From Thermoflexales bacterium (GTDB taxonomy: Bacteria > Chloroflexota > Anaerolineae > J036 > Brachytrichaceae), in assembly GCA_025057935.1 (NCBI GenBank), contig JANWUW010000046.1, positions 61,352 through 125,351 on the forward strand: a stretch of DNA of 64,000 nt, read 5' to 3'. Shown piece after piece: positions 26,261-33,907 of the stretch. The first letter of the stretch is position 1, and each line of letters starts with the position of its first letter. The position numbers and the translations under genes are program-made. The notes beneath the pieces were generated by a model. That model did no database searches, was not told the origin of the DNA, and saw only the letters and a list, made by a program, of their open reading frames with translations.

Positions 26261-26575
26261 TCATACGCATCCTTCTGGCTTGCCCAAGCCGGCAATGCGC
26301 GCCACCTTCTTTGCGGGTCCTTTGGGGAAGAGCGCAAACAGCTCTTTGGTGCTCAAGCCGGTGCCAGCGGTGATCTGACGCAGCGTGGGCGAGCGCCCGT
26401 TCACTGCGTTCTCACGGCACCAGCGGATCACCTGCCAATGCTGCGGCGTCAGCTCTTCGATGCCTTCCTCGCGCGCAATGGCGCGCGCGATGTCCTCGTT
26501 CCACTGTTCAGGTGAGAGCAAGAAGCCCTCTTCGTTTACTTCTACGGTGTAACCCTCAAGCACTTTTGTGGTCAT
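26261..26575 (-). CDS. TusE/DsrC-family sulfur carrier with only the terminal cysteine
   Basis: This 104-residue protein has the DsrC/TusE pattern GYTVEVNEEGFLLSPEQWNEDIARAIA, LTPQHWQVIRW and ELFALFPKGPAKKVARIAGL, ending in PEGCV. The penultimate Cys (Cys103, the sulfur-accepting CysA) is present. The second DsrC cysteine (CysB, expected 10-11 residues earlier in the KQACKIAG-type segment) is replaced, since the segment reads KKVARIAG. This makes it TusE-like, a one-cysteine persulfide carrier, rather than a true sulfite-reductase DsrC. An AAAGGAG Shine-Dalgarno lies 11 bases before the ATG chosen here. It would receive sulfur from the DsrE-like protein encoded next. Confidence 0.88.
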   Translation of the reverse strand: MTTKVLEGYTVEVNEEGFLLSPEQWNEDIARAIAREEGIEELTPQHWQVIRWCRENAVNGRSPTLRQITAGTGLSTKELFALFPKGPAKKVARIAGLGKPEGCV

Positions 26576-26592
26576 AGCAAGTTTCACTCCTT

Positions 26593-27330
26593 TCACGAAT
26601 TCGAGGTTGATTCAGCAGATTGCGCTTGCATGCCGATCGTGCGCAGCGCGCGCAGTGTGAGCGCCAAACCGCGGCGCGTGTGGGGATCGCGCAGCAAATT
26701 CACGATGCCGCGGAGCGAAGTGTCCAGCGGCTGCTCGGTCTCGTGTTCCACACCGATCACCGTGCGGTTGAGGAAGCGCATGATCTCAGGTTGGGTCATA
26801 GTCTTCACCGTGCGCAGGATAAGCACGATGTTGTCGCCGAGCTGGCGCACGTCCTCCTCGGTGAACGACGTGACCACGTTGTCCACCACGCGCATCCCCT
26901 CGCGCAAGAAGCCAAAGTAGCCCTTCTGCTCCAATGTCGTCAGCAGTGCGGTGAGGCGCTCCATTGCTGCAGCAGGAATGGGCTTGGCAGCATCGAGCAA
27001 ATCGCGCAGGCTCTCGAGCTGATCGAGGAGCACTTCGAGGGTGCGCGCGTTGGCAAGCAGGCGCCTGAGCAGGCGCATCAAGTCGTCAAGGGTTATCTCT
27101 GGCTGCATCGCTGCCAGCTCGCGCTCAGCAAGCGAGAACACCTCTCGCAGCACTAGCGTGAGGTCGCGCATCAGATCGGCTTGCGCTTCAGCGCGCTGCT
27201 CCGCAGCACGCGCTTGCGCGACAAGATACTGCACCTGCTCAGTAAGTCGATCGACCCTTGCCTCCAGCGCAGTGAGCGTCTCAGCCGTGCCATTGACTCG
27301 CATTGCTTCCTCAGGCAGCCACGTGCTCAT
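26593..27330 (-). CDS. DUF1641 domain protein
   Basis: This 245-residue, strongly helical protein has an N-terminal coiled coil (residues about 14-70, heptad-rich with Ala/Glu/Leu) and a DUF1641-type C-terminal region (LTTLEQKGYFGFLREGMRVVDNVVTSF, then PEIMRFLNRTVIG). DUF1641 proteins are regularly encoded with sulfide:quinone reductase-like flavoproteins and are thought to be an accessory or membrane-proximal partner, but the role is not proven. An AAGGAGG sequence 8 bases upstream fixes the ATG at 27330. The 5' end overlaps the flavoprotein gene by 20 bases, which suggests coupled translation and a stable complex. Confidence 0.82.
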   Translation of the reverse strand: MSTWLPEEAMRVNGTAETLTALEARVDRLTEQVQYLVAQARAAEQRAEAQADLMRDLTLVLREVFSLAERELAAMQPEITLDDLMRLLRRLLANARTLEVLLDQLESLRDLLDAAKPIPAAAMERLTALLTTLEQKGYFGFLREGMRVVDNVVTSFTEEDVRQLGDNIVLILRTVKTMTQPEIMRFLNRTVIGVEHETEQPLDTSLRGIVNLLRDPHTRRGLALTLRALRTIGMQAQSAESTSNS

Positions 27331-28582
27331 AGCGACGCCCTCCTTTTCCATTCGTCCATTTGCCTGCCATGCTCATCAACGCTGGCAGCGGCAGTGATTC
27401 ACCCTTCAGCAAGACATGCCAGTAGACCCAGCGGAACAGGAGCTTGCCCCAATGGTTTGCTTCTGATTCCTCCAGCAGGGTGAGCGGACCAATGCCGGGG
27501 AGCGGATAGCGACCGGGCAGCGGCTCGACGTCGTAGTTGAAGTCGATCAGCAGCGCCTTGCCAAACCCAGATTCGATGAAACAATTGGCATGCCCGTCGA
27601 ACTTGTGCAGCATCTCCAGACCATCTACGTAGCGCACGAAGTTTTCGACGAAGCACTCCGCTGCGAAGTGCGCCACAGAGCCGGCTTTCGACGTTGGCAG
27701 CGCGGCTGCGTCGCCAAGGGCGAACACCTCAGGGTGCTTCGGCGAGACAAAAGTGTGCTTATCCACGGGCACAAAGTTCAACACATCCCCCAACCCGGAG
27801 CGCGCGATGGCTTCGTCACCCATGTTGAGCGGCACGGTCACCAGCAGGTCGTACTCCACCTCCTGCTCGTCATAGGCAATCAACTTCTTTGCGTCTGGAT
27901 CCACGCGCTCCACCATGAAATCAGGCACGACGTGGATGCCTTTTTCCTCTAGGAGGTGCCCAAGGCGCTGCGCAGCGATCGGCTTGGTGAACGCGCCAGA
28001 GAGCGGTGTGACGTAGGTCAGCTCCACCCGTTCGCGTATGCCCTGCTCGCGGAAGAACCAATCCGCCAGCATGAGGAACTCCAGCGGCGCCACTGGGCAC
28101 TTAATGGGGTTATCCACCACGTTGACCACCAAACGCCCGCCTTTCCAACGCCGCAGACGGTCGGCAAGCGCGAGCGCGCCTTCGAGCGTGTAAAACTCGT
28201 GGATGGAGCGCCGCCACTCGTGCTCCAGCAAGCCAGGCGTCTGGTCAGGGCGGATGTGCGCGCCCGTGGCAATCACCAAGAAGTCGTAAGATAAGGTGCG
28301 CGCAGGCTCGCTGAGGTGCACCTGCCTGCGCTCAGTGTCGATCACGTCCACCGTGGCGGGAAGGAATTCGACGCCTGGCGCGAACAAATTTCGGCTCGGC
28401 TTGATCACATCCTGCTTGGTGTAGAGCCCAAAGGGGATGAACAAGAAGCCAGGTTGGTAGTAGTGCGTCTGGCTTCGGTCCACTACCGTGATGCGCCACT
28501 CGCTTGAATCCAGCATGCGGCTGAGCCGATTGGCAACCATCGTGCCAGCGGTGCCGCCTCCGAGGATGAGCAATCGTTTCAT
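27311..28582 (-). CDS. Sulfide:quinone oxidoreductase-like flavoprotein
   Basis: This 423-residue FAD protein of the SQR/NDH-2 group starts KRLLILGGGTAGTMVANRL, the FAD-binding motif at residues 2-20. It carries YQPGFLFIPFG, the second FAD motif DFLVIATGAH, VFALGDAAALP for the isoalloxazine ring, and Cys162 in NPIKCPVAPLEFL, which corresponds to a catalytic SQR cysteine. Another Cys lies in HANCFIESG. It ends in an amphipathic region (LLFRWVYWHVLL) suited to monotopic membrane binding. The likely reaction is oxidation of sulfide or protein-bound sulfane sulfur with electrons to quinone. The partners are DUF1641, TusE-like and DsrE-like proteins encoded downstream. The ATG at 28582 is preceded by AGGAG. 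Confidence 0.85.
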   Translation of the reverse strand: MKRLLILGGGTAGTMVANRLSRMLDSSEWRITVVDRSQTHYYQPGFLFIPFGLYTKQDVIKPSRNLFAPGVEFLPATVDVIDTERRQVHLSEPARTLSYDFLVIATGAHIRPDQTPGLLEHEWRRSIHEFYTLEGALALADRLRRWKGGRLVVNVVDNPIKCPVAPLEFLMLADWFFREQGIRERVELTYVTPLSGAFTKPIAAQRLGHLLEEKGIHVVPDFMVERVDPDAKKLIAYDEQEVEYDLLVTVPLNMGDEAIARSGLGDVLNFVPVDKHTFVSPKHPEVFALGDAAALPTSKAGSVAHFAAECFVENFVRYVDGLEMLHKFDGHANCFIESGFGKALLIDFNYDVEPLPGRYPLPGIGPLTLLEESEANHWGKLLFRWVYWHVLLKGESLPLPALMSMAGKWTNGKGGRRYEHVAA

Positions 28583-28588
28583 GGGCAC

Positions 28589-29365
28589 TCACTCCTGTTT
28601 CGCTTGGGCGTTGGGTGTGTGCGCGGCGCTGCTCGGCCGACGCTGTTGATTAGCTACGTTGACCAGCACCATGTGCGAGAAGGCATCTGCTAGGCGCTGC
28701 ACAGCATGCAACACACGCGTGCGCTGGGCATCGTTGAGGTAGTGCACGTCGTGTGCCGCTGCGAGGAAGACATCCACTGGCACACCCAGCGCCTGAGCCA
28801 GCTCTCGCTGGCGTACCTCCTCTGGCGGCCACCCTGCAGGCGCCACCTCGAGCGCAATCACCATGCCCAGCAGAGCACTGCCATAGCGGATCAAGCCGCG
28901 CGCACATAGCAAACCATCTGCGCCCTCGTGCCAGACAGGCTCAAGCGCTGGCGCATTCGCCAAAGCCTGCCAGGTGTGCATGTAAGCCGCAAGCACCTGC
29001 GGGTGCTGCAACAGCATCGCTAAGAACGCGCGCGGGTTGCTGAACTGCGTCATCGGCTGACCATTTAGGTCTGTGGTGATCAGGGTGACATCGAGCGACT
29101 CAGCGACCACATCCTGAACCGCTTGCGCGCAAGTGACTGGCAGTGCGCGTTGCAGCGGCGGTGCAGCAAGATGCGTGCTCAACCTTCCACCACTGCGACG
29201 CCGCGCGCGTTGGTTGAGCCACGCCATGAAGTGCTCCGCATCCAGTCGCCAGCCACGCCCTTCACGCACTGCAGGCAACCGACCGCTGCGGATGTTGCGA
29301 TACAACGTCGTCCGATCCACAGCAGAGATCGCCTGGGCTTCGCGGATGCCAAGCCAACGGTTCAC
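28589..29365 (-). CDS. HTH regulator with PocR-like ligand-binding domain
   Basis: This 258-residue protein has an N-terminal excisionase/MerR-like helix-turn-helix (LGIREAQAISAVDRTTLYRNIRSGRLPAVREGRGWRLD, split here by residues about 4-42) followed by a basic linker. A domain at about 75-190 is similar to the PocR sensory domain (VQDVVAESLDVTLITTDLNG, then RYGSALLGMVIALEVAP). PocR domains bind small ligands such as hydrocarbon derivatives and are found in regulators. The start is GTG 29365, because GGAGGT lies six bases upstream. It is the first gene of the sulfur cluster, 6 bp before the SQR-like gene, so it likely controls its own operon. The PocR call is by pattern and moderate. Confidence 0.65.
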   Translation of the reverse strand: MNRWLGIREAQAISAVDRTTLYRNIRSGRLPAVREGRGWRLDAEHFMAWLNQRARRRSGGRLSTHLAAPPLQRALPVTCAQAVQDVVAESLDVTLITTDLNGQPMTQFSNPRAFLAMLLQHPQVLAAYMHTWQALANAPALEPVWHEGADGLLCARGLIRYGSALLGMVIALEVAPAGWPPEEVRQRELAQALGVPVDVFLAAAHDVHYLNDAQRTRVLHAVQRLADAFSHMVLVNVANQQRRPSSAAHTPNAQAKQE

Positions 29366-29403
29366 GGGCTTACCTCCGAGCGCCGCGCTTTGTGGCAACG
29401 CTC

Positions 29404-29421
29404 ATGTGCAATCATGCACAT
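29404..29421. promoter_or_regulatory. Palindrome in the divergent promoter region of the sulfur cluster
   Basis: ATGTGCA (29404-29410) and TGCACAT (29415-29421) form a perfect 7-bp inverted repeat with a 4-base spacer. It lies about 40 bp upstream of the regulator's GTG start and 85 bp upstream of hisD. This is a good candidate operator for the HTH/PocR protein. Confidence 0.45.
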
Positions 29422-29472
29422 CATTGGGAATCGCACATCCCTCTTCTAGCTAGGCATGAACTAGCGCAGCGG

Positions 29473-29494
29473 CTAGTCGTTCTCTCCCGACTAG
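29473..29494. promoter_or_regulatory. Inverted repeat overlapping the hisD -10 element
   Basis: CTAGTCG (29473-29479) and CGACTAG (29488-29494) form a perfect 7-bp inverted repeat with an 8-base spacer. The right arm overlaps the TAGAAT hexamer by three bases, so a bound protein would block the hisD promoter. Other CTAG copies lie just upstream at 29447 and 29461. Confidence 0.5.
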
Positions 29495-29497
29495 AAT
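29492..29497 (+). promoter_or_regulatory. -10 element (TAGAAT) of hisD
   Basis: It ends 8 nt before ATG 29506 (spacer GCAGCTTC), at leaderless spacing. Confidence 0.6.
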
Positions 29498-29505
29498 GCA
29501 GCTTC

Positions 29506-30840
29506 ATGCTCAAGATCGTCAGTGCCGAGTCTGCCCGTGAAACGCTCTTGCGTCGCCTGCCATTGGACGAAACCCCTGTAAGCCCTCGTGTGCAGGCACG
29601 CCTGCGCGAGACCTTCGGCGAGCCGATCGCGCCTGACGAAGCCGTGCGGCGCATCCTGCGCGATGTGCGTTTGCGCGGCGATGCTGCGCTGCTCGCATGG
29701 ACGCAACACCTCGACGGGGTAGCCTTAGCGCCGAATCAGCTCGCCGTCGAGGACACTGAAATCGCCGCCGCCTACGATCGCGTGGACGCCGAAGTGGTGG
29801 GTGCGCTCGAGCGCGCTGCTGAGCGCATTCGCGCGTTTCATGCGCGCCCCGTGGCGCAGTCGTGGATGATGACTGAATTAGGCGGCGTGGTGGGACAGGT
29901 GATTCGCCCCTTGGCACGTGTGGGTGTGTATGTGCCAGCAGGAAGCGCACCCTTGCCCTCCTCGCTGTTGATGACAGCGCTGGTAGCGCGCGCAGCTGGC
30001 GTGCCAGAAGTTGTGGTGTGCTCTCCGCCTCAGCGAGACACAGGACGTCCGCACCCGCTCGTGCTCGTCGCAGCCGATATCGCCGAGGTGGACACAGTTT
30101 ACGCCGTAGGAGGCGCGCAAGCCATTGGCGCAATGGCATATGGCACGGAGACGGTGCCGCGTGTGGACAAAATCTGCGGTCCGGGCAACCTCTTCGTCGC
30201 GCTGGCGAAGAAGCAGGTGTTCGGCATATGCGGCATTGACGCGCTCTCTGGTCCTACCGAGACAGTGATCGTCGCCGACGAAAGCGCTACGCCAGCATGG
30301 GTGGCAGCCGATCTGCTCGCTCAAGCGGAGCACAGCGGCGGCACTGCACTCCTCATCACGCCCAGCCGCTCACTCGCCGAAGCCGTGGCCGCAGAAGTCG
30401 AGCTGCAAACGCGGCTGTTGCCCGAACCAAACCGCGCCGATGTGCTGGACTCGCTCATGCACCGCAGCGGCGCGGTGATCACACAAAGCCTCGAGGAGGC
30501 GGTCGCGCTCGCCGACGAGTTCGCGCCTGAGCATCTCTGCCTCTCTGTGCGTGATCCGTGGGCTTGGGTAAACCACATCCACAACGCCGGTGGCGTGTTC
30601 GTTGGCGAACATTCCTACGAGGTGCTCGGCGACTACGTTGCTGGACCGAGCCACGTCATGCCCACAGGCGGCACGGCGCGCTTCGCCTCACCGCTCAACG
30701 TGCTCGACTTCTTGCACGTGGTGAACGTGGTTGCTCTCGACGAAAACACGGCGCATCAGCTCGCGCCAGTTGCCATCAGGTTAGCCGAAGCCGAGGGCTT
30801 GCACGCGCACGCGCGCGCCGCGCAGTTGCGCCTCACGTAG
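29506..30840 (+). CDS. hisD: Histidinol dehydrogenase
   Basis: This 444-residue, zinc-dependent enzyme oxidises L-histidinol to L-histidine in two NAD-linked steps. Motifs in order are IRPLARVGVYVPAGSAPLPSS, YAVGGAQAIGAMAYGTE, VDKICGPGN, DALSGPTETVIVADE, LAQAEHSGGTALL (zinc and catalytic residues) and AGPSHVMPTGGTARF. The length is normal. No other his gene is adjacent, so the pathway is scattered in this genome. The start at 29506 follows the TAGAAT element, and codons before it encode a Cys/His-rich stretch foreign to the family. Confidence 0.96.
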   Translation: MLKIVSAESARETLLRRLPLDETPVSPRVQARLRETFGEPIAPDEAVRRILRDVRLRGDAALLAWTQHLDGVALAPNQLAVEDTEIAAAYDRVDAEVVGALERAAERIRAFHARPVAQSWMMTELGGVVGQVIRPLARVGVYVPAGSAPLPSSLLMTALVARAAGVPEVVVCSPPQRDTGRPHPLVLVAADIAEVDTVYAVGGAQAIGAMAYGTETVPRVDKICGPGNLFVALAKKQVFGICGIDALSGPTETVIVADESATPAWVAADLLAQAEHSGGTALLITPSRSLAEAVAAEVELQTRLLPEPNRADVLDSLMHRSGAVITQSLEEAVALADEFAPEHLCLSVRDPWAWVNHIHNAGGVFVGEHSYEVLGDYVAGPSHVMPTGGTARFASPLNVLDFLHVVNVVALDENTAHQLAPVAIRLAEAEGLHAHARAAQLRLT

Positions 30841-30849
30841 GCGCAGCGC

Positions 30850-31602
30850 TCAGCGGTGCTCGCCAAACAGCTTCGCCGCGCGCGAGGATTGCGGCTGGAG
30901 CACGATTTCAGTAGGGCACACAGTTGGCGCGCTGTGGATCACGAAGCGCACGGCTGCAGCAACGTCTTCGGGCTGGATCACCTCGCGCGGATCGAGCCAA
31001 TCAGCGAGCAGCCCTGTGTTCGTCCATCCGGGGTAGATCACGCACACTTTCACGCCGTGATCACGCACGTCTTCGAACACGCTGCCGCCGAAGCCCGTCA
31101 GCGCGTGCTTGGTCGCGGCGTAGCCGGCGTTCGTGGGCGCGGTGAACTTGCCGCCGAGCGAGGAAATGAACACCACTGCGCCGCGCTGCCCCGCGCGCGT
31201 CCCTGCGACGATGTAGGGCAGCGCCAAGCGCGTGGCATGCATCGCGGCGCGCAGATTCACGTCCACCATGCGGTCCCAAAGCTCTAGATCGGCATCCACC
31301 GCGGAAGCAAAGCGATGAATGCCTGCATTGTTGACAAGGATGTTCAGACCACCAAATGCTTCCTCGCAGGCATCCACTGCCGAGGCGATCATCGCGCGCT
31401 CTGCAAGGTCCACCGCTAACGCGAGCGCGCGCACGCCCTCCGCCTCGCACTCGCGCTGCACGTGATGCAGCGCCTCAGCATGGCGCCCGATGAGCGCAAC
31501 GTTGCATCCTTCGCGCGCCAGCATGAGTGCAACAGCCCTGCCAATGCCTCGGCTTGCGCCGGTGACCAGCGCGGCGTGTCCAGCGAGTGGCTTGTGCTCC
31601 AT
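30850..31602 (-). CDS. Short-chain dehydrogenase/reductase
   Basis: This 250-residue classical SDR has the cofactor motif TGASRGIG near residue 15, NNAG near 92, the catalytic Ser in FISSLGG near 146 and the YAATKHAL motif (Tyr-x3-Lys) near 160. The basic residue after the second strand (GRHAEAL) favours NADP(H). The substrate is unknown; 3-oxoacyl-ACP reductase-like activity is possible but not shown. It converges with hisD (9 bp) and is divergent from the phosphoglycerate mutase gene. The start at 31602 follows a TACGAT hexamer. Confidence 0.92.
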   Translation of the reverse strand: MEHKPLAGHAALVTGASRGIGRAVALMLAREGCNVALIGRHAEALHHVQRECEAEGVRALALAVDLAERAMIASAVDACEEAFGGLNILVNNAGIHRFASAVDADLELWDRMVDVNLRAAMHATRLALPYIVAGTRAGQRGAVVFISSLGGKFTAPTNAGYAATKHALTGFGGSVFEDVRDHGVKVCVIYPGWTNTGLLADWLDPREVIQPEDVAAAVRFVIHSAPTVCPTEIVLQPQSSRAAKLFGEHR

Positions 31603-31610
31603 ATCCGTGC

Positions 31611-31616
31611 ATCGTA
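31611..31616 (-). promoter_or_regulatory. -10 element (TACGAT) of the SDR gene
   Basis: It ends 8 nt before ATG 31602. Only about 20 bp separate it from the divergent -10 of the mutase gene, so the two promoters are back to back. Confidence 0.5.
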
Positions 31617-31635
31617 ACAGGAAAGGCGGCGTTCG

Positions 31636-31641
31636 TACAAT
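31636..31641 (+). promoter_or_regulatory. -10 element (TACAAT) of the phosphoglycerate mutase gene
   Basis: It ends 9 nt before ATG 31651. The region upstream shows no recognisable -35 at 16-18 bp. Confidence 0.6.
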
Positions 31642-31650
31642 CGCTGTGTC

Positions 31651-32871
31651 ATGACCGATTTCTCCCTCATTCAACAGCTCATTCAGCCCGCGCAGACCAA
31701 GATCGTGCTGCTGGTGATGGACGGGCTAGGCGGCTTGCCGCGTCCCGAGGATGACAAAACCGAACTCGAAGCCGCCCACACGCCAAACATGGACCGCTTA
31801 GCGCGCGAGGGATGTTTGGGGCAGCATTACCCCGTTGCTCCCGGCATCACTAGCGGCAGCGGTCCCGGGCATCTGGCGCTGTTTGGATTCGATCCACTGC
31901 GCTACGAGATCGGGCGCGGCGTGCTCGAGGCGGTGGGCATTGGGTTCCAAGTGACCGAGCGCGACGTGTGCGCGCGCGGCAACTTCTGCACTCTAGACGC
32001 TGAGGGGCGCATCGTGGATCGCCGCGCGGGCCGCATTCCCACTGAGATGTGCGCGCGCCTCGTGAAGAAGATCAACGACGCCAATCTCCGCGTCACTGAT
32101 GACGTCGAGGTCTTCGTCGAGCCTGTGCAGGACTACCGCTTCGTGGTGGTGATGCGCGGCGATGGACTCCACGACGCGATTGACGAGACCGACCCGCAGC
32201 GCACAGGCGTGCCTCCGCTGCCCGCACGCGCGCGCCTACCCGAAGCCGAGCGCACAGCCGCCCTGTTCAATCGCTGGATCGAGCTAGCGACGGCAGTGAT
32301 TCGCGACGAACACCCTGCCAACGGCTTAACCTTGCGCGGTTTTGCCAAAGAGCCGGGCCTGCCTAAGTTCAAAGACGTGTATGGCTTGCGCGCTGCGGCT
32401 ATCGCCACTTACCCGATGTATCGCGGGGTTGCCTCGCTGGTGGGCATGGAGCGCATTGAGCATCACGCGCACACCGTGCGCGAAGAGTTCGAGGTCGCTG
32501 CGCGCATCTGGAACGACTACGACTTCTTCTTCATCCACGTGAAGTACACCGACAGCCGTGGTGAAGACGGCGACTTCGCCGCGAAGCAGGCAGTGATTGA
32601 AGAAGTGGACGCAGCGCTGCCAGCTTTGCTTGCGCTCAAGCCCGACGTGTTGATCATCACAGGCGACCACAGCACACCGAGCCAACTACGCAGCCACTCG
32701 TGGCACCCAGTGCCGTTGTTGCTCTGGGCGCCTGCGACGGCGCGGCGCGACGGCAGCACACACTTCGGCGAGCGCGCCTGTGCGCGCGGCGGCTTGGGCA
32801 CTTTCCTCGCGCGCGACATCATGCCGTTGGCGCTGGCACACGCGCAGCGCCTGCAAAAGTTCGGTGCTTGA
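31651..32871 (+). CDS. apgM: 2,3-bisphosphoglycerate-independent phosphoglycerate mutase, archaeal type
   Basis: This 406-residue, metal-dependent enzyme of the alkaline phosphatase superfamily interconverts 3- and 2-phosphoglycerate in glycolysis. Motifs are VLLVMDGLGGLP (first metal Asp), HTPNMDRLAREG, the nucleophile region GITSGSGPGHLALFGFDP near residues 66-83, and KPDVLIITGDHSTP near the C-terminus. The short length and motif spacing fit the archaeal aPGAM subgroup rather than the 510-residue bacterial iPGM. It is followed after 10 bp by mevalonate kinase, another archaeal-style enzyme. Confidence 0.94.
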   Translation: MTDFSLIQQLIQPAQTKIVLLVMDGLGGLPRPEDDKTELEAAHTPNMDRLAREGCLGQHYPVAPGITSGSGPGHLALFGFDPLRYEIGRGVLEAVGIGFQVTERDVCARGNFCTLDAEGRIVDRRAGRIPTEMCARLVKKINDANLRVTDDVEVFVEPVQDYRFVVVMRGDGLHDAIDETDPQRTGVPPLPARARLPEAERTAALFNRWIELATAVIRDEHPANGLTLRGFAKEPGLPKFKDVYGLRAAAIATYPMYRGVASLVGMERIEHHAHTVREEFEVAARIWNDYDFFFIHVKYTDSRGEDGDFAAKQAVIEEVDAALPALLALKPDVLIITGDHSTPSQLRSHSWHPVPLLLWAPATARRDGSTHFGERACARGGLGTFLARDIMPLALAHAQRLQKFGA

Positions 32872-32881
32872 GCCTTCGTGC

Positions 32882-33811
32882 ATGGCTGAGGCAGTCGCGC
32901 GCAGCGCGTGCGGCAAGGTGATCCTATGTGGCGAGCACGCGGTGGTGTACGGCCGTCCGGCGATTGCACTGCCACTGCCCAGCCTGCGCGCCACTGCGAC
33001 AGTGCATCCTGCGGCTTCGGCGCTGCGCATCCTCGCACTCGACCTCGGGCAGGTCGTCGATCTGGAAACTGCACCAGCAGACGAGCCGCTCGCGCACATT
33101 GTGCGCCTCACTCTTGCTCACATAGGTCAATCTGCGCCACAAGCGACGATCACCGTGCGCTCGGTGATCCCGATCGGAGCAAACCTCGGCAGCGGCGCAG
33201 CAGTGTCCATTGCTATTGCGCGCGCGTTGGCAGCTTTCCTTGGGTACGAGCTCACTGCAGATGAGGCAAGCGCGTTGGCGTTTGAGGTTGAAAAGCTCCA
33301 TCACGGCACGCCGAGTGGTGTGGACAACACAGTGATCGCACACGAATGCCCAGTGTGGTTTGTGCGCGGAGCGCCACCCACTCTGCTCGACGTTTCTGCA
33401 ACGCATGATCTCCCGTTGGTCGTTGCCGACACTGGCATCGTCACACCGACGCGCGTCCCTGTCGGCGACGTGCGCGCAGCTTGGAAGCGCGATCCTGCGC
33501 GCTACGAGGCGATCTTCGACGCGATCGCTACGCAAGTGCATCGCGCGCGCGCGGCGCTGCTTGCGCGCGACTGGCACGAGCTCGGCGCAGCCATGAACGC
33601 AAACCATGCGCTGCTGCAAGCCCTGAACGTCTCCTGCCCAGAGCTTGACGCCTTGTGCGAGGCAGCGCGCGCAGCGGGCGCCCTAGGCGCGAAGATGAGC
33701 GGCGGTGGACGCGGCGGCAACATGATCGCGCTCGCAGCTTCGCGCGAGGACGCGCAACAGCTCGCCAAAGCGCTGCTGCGCGCTGGCGCAAAACGCGCCT
33801 TTTGTGCATAA
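32882..33811 (+). CDS. mvk: Mevalonate kinase
   Basis: This 309-residue GHMP kinase phosphorylates mevalonate in isoprenoid synthesis. It has the N-terminal SACGKVILCGEHAVVYGRPAIA motif, the ATP loop PIGANLGSGAAVSIA near residue 98, HHGTPSGVDNTV near 140 and the C-terminal GALGAKMSGGGRGGN. Most bacteria use the MEP pathway, but mevalonate-pathway genes, including archaeal-type variants, are known in some Chloroflexota. No other pathway gene is in the window. The ATG at 32882 gives the standard N-terminus. The gene is 10 bp after apgM and probably in one transcript with it. Confidence 0.93.
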   Translation: MAEAVARSACGKVILCGEHAVVYGRPAIALPLPSLRATATVHPAASALRILALDLGQVVDLETAPADEPLAHIVRLTLAHIGQSAPQATITVRSVIPIGANLGSGAAVSIAIARALAAFLGYELTADEASALAFEVEKLHHGTPSGVDNTVIAHECPVWFVRGAPPTLLDVSATHDLPLVVADTGIVTPTRVPVGDVRAAWKRDPARYEAIFDAIATQVHRARAALLARDWHELGAAMNANHALLQALNVSCPELDALCEAARAAGALGAKMSGGGRGGNMIALAASREDAQQLAKALLRAGAKRAFCA

Positions 33812-33862
33812 TCGGCGACGAGGCAGGTTGGGCGTGGGCGAGTGCTTCTCACACTCTTGGGC

Positions 33863-33872
33863 TGTGATCACA
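33863..33872. promoter_or_regulatory. TGTGATCACA palindrome upstream of the lipoprotein gene
   Basis: This perfect 10-bp palindrome lies 36 bp before the lipoprotein ATG. A CATAAT hexamer at 33807-33812 could serve as its promoter. A CRP-like or other dimeric regulator site is possible, but only one copy is seen. Confidence 0.25.
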
Positions 33873-33907
33873 CCCAACTTGGCAACCCAGTGACCTGCAG
33901 ATCAGCC

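Noticed and set aside
32924..33619. A 231-codon open frame on the minus strand inside the mevalonate kinase gene
   Set aside because: It is fully antisense to a well-conserved kinase and has a His/Arg/Cys-rich composition with no motif. Long antisense frames are common in this GC-rich DNA.
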